A stretch of DNA of 63,929 bases from a bacterium. GTDB taxonomy: Bacteria > Zixibacteria > MSB-5A5 > GN15 > FEB-12. Position numbers and translations under genes: made by a program. Under the pieces are notes generated by a model. It saw only the letters and a list, made by a program, of their open reading frames with translations, ran no database searches and was not told the DNA's origin. Positions 17,459 through 26,212 of this stretch are shown here, piece by piece (the first letter of the stretch is position 1; each line of letters opens with the position of its first letter). The stretch lies in assembly GCA_030605565.1 (NCBI GenBank), contig JAUWIB010000037.1, forward strand, positions 1 to 63,929, written 5' to 3'.

Positions 17459-18451
17459 ATGAATTTGTTTTTTTCGCTGGTGGTTATAGCAGTTCTGATT
17501 GCCCTGCCCTGGCTTCTGGTCGGTGCGGCCGGGCTGGACTATCTGTTCGGCGTGATCGTGCCGTACGTCGCCCTGGCTGTATTCGTAGTCGGCCTGATAA
17601 TGCGGGTACTCCAGTGGGCGCGCCTGCCGGTGCCGTTCCGCACCCCGACTACCTGTGGGCAGCAAAAGAGCCTTCCATGGATCAAACCCAGCAGGCTGGA
17701 GAATCCGCACTCTACCCTTGGTGTGATCGGCCGCATGCTTCTCGAGGTGCTCTTCTTCCGCTCACTGTTTCGCAACACGAGATCGGAGCTGAGAGATAGT
17801 TCCAGGCTGACCTACTTTGCTGACAAATGGCTTTGGGCCGGTGGCCTGGCCTTTCACTGGGCTTTCTTAATCGTGGTTGCACGGCACTTCCGGTTTTTCC
17901 TTGAACCGGTACCGTGGTGCGTGAGTGTTATGGAGGGTCTAGACAGCTTCTTTCAGGTCGGCCTGCCGATCATCTATCTCACCGACGTTATCATTATCGC
18001 GGCGCTGACCTATCTTTTTTTCCGTCGCATAATCAACCCGAGACTTCGTTATATATCACTGGCCGCTGATTACTTCCCATTGTTGCTGCTTCTGGGAATT
18101 GCCGTCAGTGGTGTCTGGATGCGCTATTTCGACAAGACCGACATCGTTGGTATCAAGGAACTAACCATGGGTCTGGTGACCCTGTCTCCCGTGGTTCCCG
18201 AAGGCATCAGCGCGCTGTTTTTTGTGCACTTGTTTTTGGTCAGCGCCTTGCTGATCTATTTCCCTTTCAGCAAGCTGGTGCATGCGGGTGGCGTGTTCTT
18301 CAGTCCGACACGCAATTTGGCCAACAACAACCGCGTGAAACGGCACATCAATCCGTGGGATTACCCGGTGAAGGTGCATACCTATGAAGAGTACGAGGAC
18401 GAGTTCCGTGACGTTATGAAAGCGGCTGAGATGCCTCTGGAGAAGGAGTAG
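17459..18451 (+). CDS. dsrM: DsrM, membrane cytochrome b subunit of DsrMKJOP
   Basis: A 330-aa membrane protein (MNLFFSLVVIAVLIALPWLL) related to the NarI gamma subunit of nitrate reductase. It has about five or six hydrophobic segments with histidines for heme b (for example GLAFHWAFLIVVARHFRF and FVHLFLVSALLIYFPFSKLVH). It exchanges electrons with menaquinol and DsrK. The start ATG at 17459 has GGAGGA upstream. dsrK follows two bases later. Confidence 0.94.
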   Translation: MNLFFSLVVIAVLIALPWLLVGAAGLDYLFGVIVPYVALAVFVVGLIMRVLQWARLPVPFRTPTTCGQQKSLPWIKPSRLENPHSTLGVIGRMLLEVLFFRSLFRNTRSELRDSSRLTYFADKWLWAGGLAFHWAFLIVVARHFRFFLEPVPWCVSVMEGLDSFFQVGLPIIYLTDVIIIAALTYLFFRRIINPRLRYISLAADYFPLLLLLGIAVSGVWMRYFDKTDIVGIKELTMGLVTLSPVVPEGISALFFVHLFLVSALLIYFPFSKLVHAGGVFFSPTRNLANNNRVKRHINPWDYPVKVHTYEEYEDEFRDVMKAAEMPLEKE

Positions 18452-18453
18452 CT

Positions 18454-20079
18454 ATGGCCGAAGACGTGAAAAAACCGGAAGAACTGATTCAGATAGATTA
18501 CGGGCCGCCCAAACGCAGTTGGATGGACCCTACTGTCAAGTTTGAGCGAGGATCCTACAACTACGCCGCCGTTAAAGACAATCAGGAATATCTCAGTCTG
18601 CCGTTCCCGCGCAAGTGGCAGCCTTACGAAGATGACTGGCAGCTTCCCGACGGTTGGGAGGAGATTATCTTCAAGGGGTTTAAGGAGCGGCTGGAGAAGT
18701 ACCGTTCATTGCGCATCTTTATGGACATCTGTGTGCGTTGCGGCGCCTGCGCCGACAAGTGTCACTTCTTCATAGGAAGCGGTGATCCCAAAAACATGCC
18801 GGTGTTGCGGGCCGAACTCTTGCGGTCGGTCTACCGGAATGATTTCACAACAGCGGGCAAGGTTCTCGGCAAGTTCGCCGGCGGGCGCAAGCTGACGGTC
18901 GGCGTGTTGAAAGAGTGGTTCTACTATTTCTATCAATGCACTGAATGTCGCCGCTGCTCCGTATTTTGCCCTTATGGCATCGACACCGCCGAGATCACTA
19001 TGATGGCGCGCGAGTTGATGAACCTGATAGGTATCTCTATCGAGTGGATCGGCACGCCGGTGGCGAACTGTTTTCGCACCGGCAACCATCTGGGCATCCA
19101 GCCGCACGGTTTCAAAGATAGCATCGATTTCGCTGTCGATGAACTGGAAGAGTTGACCGGCGTGCGTGTGGAGGCTCCGATCAACAAGAAGGGCGCGGAG
19201 ATTCTGTTTGTCGCGCCGTCGGCGGACTACTTCGCCTCGCCGCACTATTACACGCTGTTGGGATACCTGCAACTGTTTCATGAGATCGGTCTGGATTACA
19301 CCTGGAGTTCATACGCATCCGAGGGCGGCAACTTTGGACTGTTCCATTCGGCCGAGATGATGAAACGACTGAACTCCAAGATTTACATGGAGGCGAAACG
19401 CCTCGGTGTGAAGTGGATCATCGGCGGCGAGTGTGGTCACATGTGGCGGGTGGTGCATCAGTACATGGACACGCTGAACGGTCCGGCTGATTTCCTGGAG
19501 GAACCGGTCTCGCCGTTTACCGGCACGCGTTTTGAAAACACGCGCGCGACCAAGATGGTTCACATTTCGGAGTTTACAGCGGATCTGATACATCATAATA
19601 AACTGAAACTCGATCCCAGCCGCAATGACCATTGGCGCGTGACCTATCACGACTCATGCAACCCCGTGCGGGCGATGGGTCTCCTGGAAGAGCCGCGTTA
19701 CGTCATAAACAGCGTCTGCAACAACTTCCACGAGATGCCGGAAAACACGATTCGTGAGCAGACCTTCTGCTGTGGCAGCGGCGCGGGTTTGGGCACCGAT
19801 GAGAACTTCGAGATGCGCATGCGCGGCGGTTTGCCTCGGGCCAACGCCGTGCAGTACGTGCATGATAAGCACGATGTGAACATTCTGCTGTGCATGTGCG
19901 CTATCGATAAAGCAACCTTGCCGCCTCTGTTGGAGTACTGGGTACCGGGAGTGGAAGTCGGTGGGGTTCACGAGATGGTCGGCAATGCGCTGATCATGAA
20001 AGGCCAGCACGACCGGCCTACCGATCTGCGTGGCACACCGTACGAACAAGACGGAAAGGAGGGCGACGATAATGTATGA
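18454..20079 (+). CDS. dsrK: DsrK, HdrD-like catalytic subunit
   Basis: A 541-aa cytoplasmic iron-sulfur protein. Two ferredoxin motifs, CVRCGACADKCHFF (near residue 92) and CTECRRCSVFCPYG (near 160), are followed by a CCG-type region ending in TFCCGSGAGLGTDE. These bind the noncubane [4Fe-4S] cluster used to reduce the DsrC trisulfide. AAGGAG precedes the ATG. The 3' end overlaps dsrJ by eight bases. Confidence 0.95.
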   Translation: MAEDVKKPEELIQIDYGPPKRSWMDPTVKFERGSYNYAAVKDNQEYLSLPFPRKWQPYEDDWQLPDGWEEIIFKGFKERLEKYRSLRIFMDICVRCGACADKCHFFIGSGDPKNMPVLRAELLRSVYRNDFTTAGKVLGKFAGGRKLTVGVLKEWFYYFYQCTECRRCSVFCPYGIDTAEITMMARELMNLIGISIEWIGTPVANCFRTGNHLGIQPHGFKDSIDFAVDELEELTGVRVEAPINKKGAEILFVAPSADYFASPHYYTLLGYLQLFHEIGLDYTWSSYASEGGNFGLFHSAEMMKRLNSKIYMEAKRLGVKWIIGGECGHMWRVVHQYMDTLNGPADFLEEPVSPFTGTRFENTRATKMVHISEFTADLIHHNKLKLDPSRNDHWRVTYHDSCNPVRAMGLLEEPRYVINSVCNNFHEMPENTIREQTFCCGSGAGLGTDENFEMRMRGGLPRANAVQYVHDKHDVNILLCMCAIDKATLPPLLEYWVPGVEVGGVHEMVGNALIMKGQHDRPTDLRGTPYEQDGKEGDDNV

Positions 20080-20452
20080 TGCCGGAAAAGTGATCCTCGG
20101 AATCGTGGTGTTCCTCGCCCTGGTTACCTTTCCCTTGTGGTATAACCTGGCTGGTGAGGTCTCGGTGGCCGCGCCGGAATTGGAGAAAGCTGAGGGGTCC
20201 CAATGTGTCCAGGACGCCGAGTGGATGCGTGGACATCACATGGACCTGCTCGACGACTGGCGCGATGAAGTCGTGCGTGACGGAGAGCGCTATTTCGTGG
20301 GACCGGATGGTCAGCGTATGGAGAAGAGTCTGTCCAACACATGTCTCAGTTGCCATGTCAACAAGGACAAGTTCTGTGACCGTTGCCACAACTATATGAG
20401 TGTGGATCCTTATTGCTGGGACTGTCATGTTATCCCCAAGGAGGTGATGTGA
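20072..20452 (+). CDS. dsrJ: DsrJ, periplasmic triheme cytochrome c
   Basis: 126 aa from the ATG at 20072 (MYDAGKVILGIVVFLALVTF). It has an N-terminal membrane anchor or signal segment and three CxxCH sites: CLSCH, CDRCH and CWDCH. An isolated upstream cysteine in GSQCVQDAEWM is the kind reported as an unusual heme ligand in DsrJ. It is part of the DsrMKJOP complex on the outer face of the cytoplasmic membrane. It overlaps dsrK and dsrO. Confidence 0.94.
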   Translation: MYDAGKVILGIVVFLALVTFPLWYNLAGEVSVAAPELEKAEGSQCVQDAEWMRGHHMDLLDDWRDEVVRDGERYFVGPDGQRMEKSLSNTCLSCHVNKDKFCDRCHNYMSVDPYCWDCHVIPKEVM

Positions 20453-21237
20453 TGGGTCTCGATAGACGAAAATTCTTCAAGGTATCCGGTCTCACCGCCC
20501 TGGGGTTGGCCGGTGGTTCTGTGAGCAAGGTGTTCTCCGGTGAGGATTCTCTCGGGACCGTTGCTCCGGTGCGACCTGAGGGACCGCTTACGGCACAGCG
20601 CTGGGCGATGGTGATCGATCTGCGCAAGTGTCACGAGCAGGCTGACTGCAATGATTGTGTGACCGCCTGTCACACGACGCACAATGTGCCCAAGTGGGAG
20701 AACCCCAAAGACGAGGTCAAGTGGATCTGGAAAGAGTCGTTCGAACACGCCTTCCATGATCAGGAGCATCCCTTCCAACAGGAGAGTCTGAAACATCTGC
20801 CGGCGCTGGTGTTGTGTAACCATTGTGACAACCCTCCCTGCGTGCGCGTCTGCCCAACGGGGGCGACGTGGAAACGCGAGAAGGATGGCATTGTCATGAT
20901 GGACTGGCATCGCTGCATCGGTTGTCGCTACTGCGTGGTTGCTTGTCCCTACGGTTCGCGCAGTTTCAACTGGCGTGACCCGCGCCCGAAGATACAGAAG
21001 ATTGAGCCGGACTTTCCGACCCGCTCTCGTGGGGTGGTGGAGAAGTGCACCTTCTGTGAAGAACGGTTAGCGCGTGGAATGTTGCCGGCCTGCGTGGAGG
21101 CGTGCAAATACGGGGCCATGCATTTCGGTGATTTGGAAGACCCGCATTCAAATGTCCGGGAACTGCTCAGCGAGCGCTATACGATACGCCGCAAGCCCGG
21201 TCTTGGTACTAACCCCGAAGTGTATTACATAGTGTGA
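20452..21237 (+). CDS. dsrO: DsrO, Tat-exported ferredoxin subunit
   Basis: About 261 aa from the ATG at 20452 (TGATG overlap with dsrJ). The N-terminus GLDRRKFFKVSGLTALGLAG is a twin-arginine signal. Four 4Fe-4S motifs follow, including CNHCDNPPCVRVCPTGA, CIGCRYCVVACPYGS and CTFCEERLARG...CVEACKYGA. It is a periplasmic electron-transfer partner of DsrP and DsrJ. Confidence 0.95.
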   Translation: MGLDRRKFFKVSGLTALGLAGGSVSKVFSGEDSLGTVAPVRPEGPLTAQRWAMVIDLRKCHEQADCNDCVTACHTTHNVPKWENPKDEVKWIWKESFEHAFHDQEHPFQQESLKHLPALVLCNHCDNPPCVRVCPTGATWKREKDGIVMMDWHRCIGCRYCVVACPYGSRSFNWRDPRPKIQKIEPDFPTRSRGVVEKCTFCEERLARGMLPACVEACKYGAMHFGDLEDPHSNVRELLSERYTIRRKPGLGTNPEVYYIV

Positions 21238-21244
21238 GGTACCA

Positions 21245-22447
21245 ATGTTAGAAAAAGCGCTTGTTGGAGATAAGAAATATTGGGTCTGGGTGATCTCACT
21301 TATGACCGTGATCGGTGTCGCCGCCCTGTTCTACTTTAAGCAGTATAACGAGGGTTTGGGTGTCACGGGGTTGGGTCGCGATGTTACCTGGGGATTTTAC
21401 ATCGCCCAACTCACGTTCCTGGTCGGTGTCGCCGCCTCGGCGGTGATGGTGGTGCTACCATACTACCTGCACGACTACAAGGCGTTCGCAAAGATCACCA
21501 TTCTGGGTGAGTTCGTGGCCATATCAGCCGTCACCATGTGCATAGCATTCGTGATGGTCGATATCGGCCAGCCTTTCCGTGCGCTCAATATGCTCCTGCA
21601 TCCTTCGCCGAAGTCGATGCTGTTCTGGGATACGATCGCACTCAACGGTTACCTGGTTCTGAACGTTATTATCAGTCATGTAACTCTCGGCGCCGAGAGG
21701 CAGGGGATGGCCCCGCCGAAGTGGATCAAACCGGTTATCATTTTGTCGATCCCCTGGGCGGTCAGTATCCATACGGTCACGGCTTTTCTCTATGCCGGGC
21801 TCGGTGCACGTCCATTCTGGATGACGGCTGTTCTGGCGCCTCGGTTCCTGGCGTCTGCTTTTGCCGCCGGTCCGGCGTTGTTGATTCTGTTCTGCCTGAT
21901 CCTGCGCAAGGTTACTAAGTTCGACGTCGGTCGCGAGCCGGTGCAGACACTGGCCAAGATTGTCACCTACGCTATGGCGATCAATATCTTCCTGATCCTA
22001 ATGGAGGTTTTCACGGCCGTCTACAGCGGCATCCCGGAGCATCTGGAGCACTTCAAGTTCATGTATTTGGGGCTTGAGGGCAACAGTACGATGGCTCCCT
22101 GGATGTGGGTGTCGTCAATACTGGCCGTCCTGTCACTGATAATGTTACTTAACCCGAAAGTGCGTCGCAAAGAGTCGTTGTTGGTCGTGGCTTGCATCGC
22201 GGTCTTCATGTCGCTTTGGATCGACAAAGGGTTGGCCCTGATAGTGACCGGTTTCGTGCCGTCCGTGTTGGGTGCGGTGCCGACATACGTACCTACCGTG
22301 ACCGAGTTGATGATCTCGCTCGGCATCTACGCGCTCGGTTTACTTATGGTGACCGTGCTATACAAGATCGCGTTGTCGGTGCGGGGCCAGTGGGTCACGA
22401 AGAGGATTATCGAAACGCAACGCAGTCCGGTGAAGGCTGGTAATTGA
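21245..22447 (+). CDS. dsrP: DsrP, NrfD-like membrane quinone subunit
   Basis: A 400-aa integral membrane protein of the NrfD/PsrC family with about ten hydrophobic segments (for example WVWVISLMTVIGVAALFYF near the start). It is expected to exchange electrons with menaquinone and pair with DsrO. GAGG lies just before the ATG. It is the last gene of dsrMKJOP; a hairpin 60 bases downstream separates it from the next reductase. Confidence 0.94.
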   Translation: MLEKALVGDKKYWVWVISLMTVIGVAALFYFKQYNEGLGVTGLGRDVTWGFYIAQLTFLVGVAASAVMVVLPYYLHDYKAFAKITILGEFVAISAVTMCIAFVMVDIGQPFRALNMLLHPSPKSMLFWDTIALNGYLVLNVIISHVTLGAERQGMAPPKWIKPVIILSIPWAVSIHTVTAFLYAGLGARPFWMTAVLAPRFLASAFAAGPALLILFCLILRKVTKFDVGREPVQTLAKIVTYAMAINIFLILMEVFTAVYSGIPEHLEHFKFMYLGLEGNSTMAPWMWVSSILAVLSLIMLLNPKVRRKESLLVVACIAVFMSLWIDKGLALIVTGFVPSVLGAVPTYVPTVTELMISLGIYALGLLMVTVLYKIALSVRGQWVTKRIIETQRSPVKAGN

Positions 22448-22508
22448 AGGTCGACGGCGCGTGAGCGTATCACCGTACTGACGGCAATAACAGGATAGTG
22501 ATTTGTGG

Positions 22509-22540
22509 GTGGGGTTGTTTTCGGACAACCCCACTGTTAT
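22509..22540 (+). terminator. Terminator or attenuator hairpin after dsrP
   Basis: GTGGGGTTGT and ACAACCCCAC form a perfect 10-bp stem with a six-base loop, followed by TGTTATCTT. The U-tract is weak, so partial read-through into the next gene is plausible. Confidence 0.6.
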
Positions 22541-22548
22541 CTTAGGTG

Positions 22549-24276
22549 ATGGACAATATCGGCGACAGATCAGATGTAATCATTGTCGGCGGCGTAGCCT
22601 GCGGTCCCAAGACCGGCGCCACGCTGGTCCGTCGACTGCCCGGTGCGAAGATCACGCTTTTTCAAAGGGAGTCATTGTTGTCCTATGGCACCTGCGGGAT
22701 GCCGTACTATGCCGCCGGTGAGATTCAGAGCTTCGACGAGTTGACGATAACTTCCTACGGTGTGCCCAGATCCGCTGACTTCTTCAAACGAACCAAAGGG
22801 TTTGATGTCTTTACTGATGCCGAAGTGACAAGTGTCAACCGTGCGCAGAAAACGGTTACCGTAAGAATGCTGACCAACGGCGAGACGTTTGAGCACGGTT
22901 ACGACAAGCTCGTTCTCGCTACCGGCGCGATTGCCAATGATCCGCCCTTTGAAGTTGCATCCACCGATCGTGTCCGACCCTTCACCCGTCCCGATGACGC
23001 CATTCGTTTTCGCAAACTGGTCGAAAAGGGGAAGGTCGGTCGAGTAGTTATCGTCGGTGGCGGGTTCATTGGATGCGAACTGGTTGAGGCCGCGGCAGGG
23101 CTCTGGGGTCTTGAGACCGTTCTGATCGAGAAGGAGAATCAGGTTCTGCCGTTACTGCTCGATCCGGAGATGGCGCGCATGGCTGAGACCGAGATGAAGC
23201 GTCAATCGGTGCAGGTGCATACATCGACAGCCGTTCAGAAGATCGATGAGGACGATTCGGGCACGGTTCTCGTGCACCTTGATGACGGCCGTACCATCGA
23301 AACGGATTACGTGGCGCTCTGTCTTGGTGTCCATCCTGAGGTTACGCTGGCTCGGCAATGCGACCTGAAGTTGGGCGAGACGGGCTGTATCGAAGTTGAT
23401 AACCACATGCGCACTTCTGATCCCGATATCTATGCCGGTGGCGACTGTGTGGAATCGCATCACCTCGTGACCGGTCGGAAGATGTTCCTGTCCATGGGGT
23501 CGCTGGCCAATCGGCACGGGCGTGTGATTGCAGAGAGTATTGCCGGTTATGAGACGACCTTTCCGGGTGTGGTCGGCGCCTGCGTACTGAAACTGTTCGA
23601 TCTCAATATCGGCATCGTCGGGCTGAGCGAGCCGGCGGCGGCTGAGGCGGGCGTCGAGGCGCAGGTGGTCACGGGCGTTTTCATGGACAAGCCCGACTAC
23701 TACCCAGAGAGTGCATCGATGGTGCTGAAGATGGTTTATGCCGTTGATGACATGCGCCTGTTAGGTCTGCAGGCTATCGGCGCCGGGGATATTTGTCGGC
23801 GCATAGACGTTTTCTCAATGTTCCTGCGGCACGGCGCCGCCGTGAGTGATCTGATCGATCACGAACATGGATATGCACCGCCTTATGCAGAAGCACTGGA
23901 TCCCTTGCACCACCTGGCGGCGATGGCGCAGGCGCAGGCTCGCGGCGTAAACTTCATGACGCCGGGGACTCCGGAGGAGATTGTTTCCCGATTCTCCACA
24001 CCGAGTGATATCGTCTGGCTTGATGTGCGCGAAACGGAGGAGGTAACAGCGGCTCCGTGGACGATCCCAGACGGTTACGGCAAGACCGTGAGCATTCCAC
24101 TGAATGACCTCCGGGATCGTCTTGAAGAGCTTGACCGGTCGGCTGAAGTAGTTATTATCTGTCGTCGCGGTCCGCGCTCTTACCAGACAGCGTTAATTCT
24201 CGCGCAGGCTGGGTTTGAAAACGTACACTTTATTGGCGGCGGCACGACCGCTGTGGGAAAAATAGCGGGATATTGA
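22549..24276 (+). CDS. CoA-disulfide/persulfide reductase with C-terminal rhodanese domain
   Basis: A 575-aa flavoprotein of the CoADR-Rhd (Npsr-like) type. The FAD motif GGVACGPKTGATLV is followed by the redox motif SYGTCGMPYY with a single active Cys49. The NAD motif is GGGFIGCELVEAA. The last 110 residues form a rhodanese domain with a cysteine loop CRRGPRS. Known relatives reduce CoA persulfide or polysulfide with NAD(P)H. Its place between dsrP and the siroheme genes suggests a role in zero-valent sulfur or sulfide handling. The start is ATG 22549; GTG 22546 is an in-frame alternative. Confidence 0.88.
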   Translation: MDNIGDRSDVIIVGGVACGPKTGATLVRRLPGAKITLFQRESLLSYGTCGMPYYAAGEIQSFDELTITSYGVPRSADFFKRTKGFDVFTDAEVTSVNRAQKTVTVRMLTNGETFEHGYDKLVLATGAIANDPPFEVASTDRVRPFTRPDDAIRFRKLVEKGKVGRVVIVGGGFIGCELVEAAAGLWGLETVLIEKENQVLPLLLDPEMARMAETEMKRQSVQVHTSTAVQKIDEDDSGTVLVHLDDGRTIETDYVALCLGVHPEVTLARQCDLKLGETGCIEVDNHMRTSDPDIYAGGDCVESHHLVTGRKMFLSMGSLANRHGRVIAESIAGYETTFPGVVGACVLKLFDLNIGIVGLSEPAAAEAGVEAQVVTGVFMDKPDYYPESASMVLKMVYAVDDMRLLGLQAIGAGDICRRIDVFSMFLRHGAAVSDLIDHEHGYAPPYAEALDPLHHLAAMAQAQARGVNFMTPGTPEEIVSRFSTPSDIVWLDVRETEEVTAAPWTIPDGYGKTVSIPLNDLRDRLEELDRSAEVVIICRRGPRSYQTALILAQAGFENVHFIGGGTTAVGKIAGY

Positions 24277-24280
24277 TAAG

Positions 24281-25528
24281 ATGAGTACGCTGAGTTCAGA
24301 CAACCTACGCGCTGCCGGATGGGGTCTCGTTATGTGCGGGATCAATCACAAGACGTCGCAGTTGGAAGAGCGGGAACGCCTTCAGATCGACAGGGAGTCT
24401 ATCGCAGCAGCCCACGCCGGTCTTGCCTCGCTTCCGGGCGTGCAAGAGGCGCTAATCGTTTCGACCTGTAACCGCATCGAGTTTTACATGGTTGCGCGGC
24501 GCAACGACGATCCCTTCAATATAGCAGTCACGTTTTACCGGAGGCTTCGCGATCTTGATATTACTGCGCTTCGTGAAAACTTCTACGTTCGCAAGGGCAA
24601 GCATGCCGCCGCTCACCTCTTTCGGGTGGCTGCAGGAATCGACTCGATGGTTCTTGGCGAAAACCAGATTCTTGGTCAGATCAAGGAAGCATATAGCTCT
24701 GCCTGCGCTGTCAAAGTAGCCGGTAAGATTATACATCGCCTTTTTCACCAGGCCTTTCGTGTCGGTAAACTGGTACGCACAGAAACTGACATGGGCAAAG
24801 GCAGTTGCTCGATGAGCTCGGCGGCGGTCGGGTTGCTCAAGAGCCATTTGGATGCCGAGGCACGCCCGGCGGTTCTGTTTGTTGGGACCAGTAAGATGAT
24901 CGCGCTGGCAGCCTCGAGTTGGAACCGGCTGCACCATGGTCGATTGATGTTCGCCAACCGCACGCAAGCTGCATCGAAAGTGTTGGCCGCGAAGTACGGA
25001 GCATCCCACTACTCATTGGACGATCTTCCGTCGCTACTGGCTGAGGCCGACATCGTCATAAGTTGTACCGGATCGCCTGAGCCGATCATAACGTGCGACA
25101 TGCTCCAGGCGCATCTGTATGCCTATCCATCGCACAAGTTGATGATAATGGACATGGCTGTCCCCCGCGATGTCGAGTTCGACAAGGACGGCCATTCAGA
25201 CCTGACTATATTCGACACCGACGATATCCAACGATACGTGAAGGAACAGCAGTCGATCCGGGCGGCGGCGGTACCGGATGCGGAACGACTCGTTGATGAG
25301 CGACTGAGCGAATTTGCGTTCTGGTATGACCACGTTCGCAACGAGATGACACCGCTGCGAACGATGGAAGATTTCGAGCGCGTCCGTCGTGAGGATCTCG
25401 CTTTGCTTCTAGGAGATTTGCCCGAGGACGTCCGCAGCAAAGTCGATGAGCAAACCAACCGGTTGGTGCAGAAGCTGGCTCAGATGAAGGTGAACACGGG
25501 GGCCGGCAGTTCCCCTGATACGGAGTAG
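24281..25528 (+). CDS. hemA: Glutamyl-tRNA reductase
   Basis: A 415-aa protein. The N-terminal catalytic domain has CGINHKTSQLEERE and the nucleophile in VSTCNRIEFY (Cys63). The NADPH-binding segment and dimerisation helix follow. It makes glutamate-1-semialdehyde, the first committed step of C5 tetrapyrrole synthesis. It lies four bases after the reductase gene and six bases before the siroheme dehydrogenase gene, which ties tetrapyrrole supply to Dsr expression. hemL, hemB and hemC are not in this window. Confidence 0.95.
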   Translation: MSTLSSDNLRAAGWGLVMCGINHKTSQLEERERLQIDRESIAAAHAGLASLPGVQEALIVSTCNRIEFYMVARRNDDPFNIAVTFYRRLRDLDITALRENFYVRKGKHAAAHLFRVAAGIDSMVLGENQILGQIKEAYSSACAVKVAGKIIHRLFHQAFRVGKLVRTETDMGKGSCSMSSAAVGLLKSHLDAEARPAVLFVGTSKMIALAASSWNRLHHGRLMFANRTQAASKVLAAKYGASHYSLDDLPSLLAEADIVISCTGSPEPIITCDMLQAHLYAYPSHKLMIMDMAVPRDVEFDKDGHSDLTIFDTDDIQRYVKEQQSIRAAAVPDAERLVDERLSEFAFWYDHVRNEMTPLRTMEDFERVRREDLALLLGDLPEDVRSKVDEQTNRLVQKLAQMKVNTGAGSSPDTE

Positions 25529-25534
25529 ATAACA

Positions 25535-26173
25535 ATGGCCAACAAGTACTTGCCGATAGGTATCTCGGTAGCCACGCGAACCTGCCTGGTGGTGGGCGGT
25601 GGGGCCGTCGCCCTGCGGAAAGTGGAGACCCTCCTCGACTATGAGACCAGGGTCACGGTGATTGCCCCCAAGCCGGATACCAAGATCGAGTACCACGCCG
25701 AACAGGGCAGAATCGAGTTGATAAAGCGTGAGTATACGTCACCCGAAGCCGGCAAGTATGGTTTGGTGATTGCGGCGTCCAGCGATGCGTACGTGAACAA
25801 GGAAGTGTACAATGATGCGATCGCCGCTCGCGTGCCGGTGAACGTCGTGGACAACCCACCCTTATGCGATTTCGTTTTTCCTGCTATCACCAAACGAGAC
25901 TGTCTAACGGTGGCGGTGTCGACCGACGGTCAGGCCCCCTTTTTGGCCGGTTTCCTGCGTGAGTTCCTGGATGGTATCTTTCCGGACCGGTGGTGTCGGA
26001 TCGCTGGGTACGCCGGCAAGTTCCGTCGCATGGTCATGAAGGAAGGTCCCAAAGAGGCTAAGGAAAAGCAGCAATGTCTCCAGCGCTTCCTCAATGCGGA
26101 CTGGAAGGTTCTGTTGAAAGAAAAGAACGAAGAAGAGATTGAGGCAGAATTCCAGGACTGGCTGAAGGTGTAG
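25535..26173 (+). CDS. Precorrin-2 dehydrogenase / sirohydrochlorin ferrochelatase (Met8/CysG-N type)
   Basis: A 212-aa protein with an NAD-binding opening (TRTCLVVGGGAVALRKVETL) and the conserved VVDNPPLCDFVFPA segment of siroheme synthase N-terminal domains. It oxidises precorrin-2 to sirohydrochlorin, and many homologues also insert iron. It is the final step toward siroheme for DsrAB. Whether it also chelates iron cannot be read from the sequence alone. Confidence 0.92.
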   Translation: MANKYLPIGISVATRTCLVVGGGAVALRKVETLLDYETRVTVIAPKPDTKIEYHAEQGRIELIKREYTSPEAGKYGLVIAASSDAYVNKEVYNDAIAARVPVNVVDNPPLCDFVFPAITKRDCLTVAVSTDGQAPFLAGFLREFLDGIFPDRWCRIAGYAGKFRRMVMKEGPKEAKEKQQCLQRFLNADWKVLLKEKNEEEIEAEFQDWLKV

Positions 26174-26212
26174 CGTCGGACGCAGTGCCTGCCAAGTAGA
26201 GCGCAAAAGACA

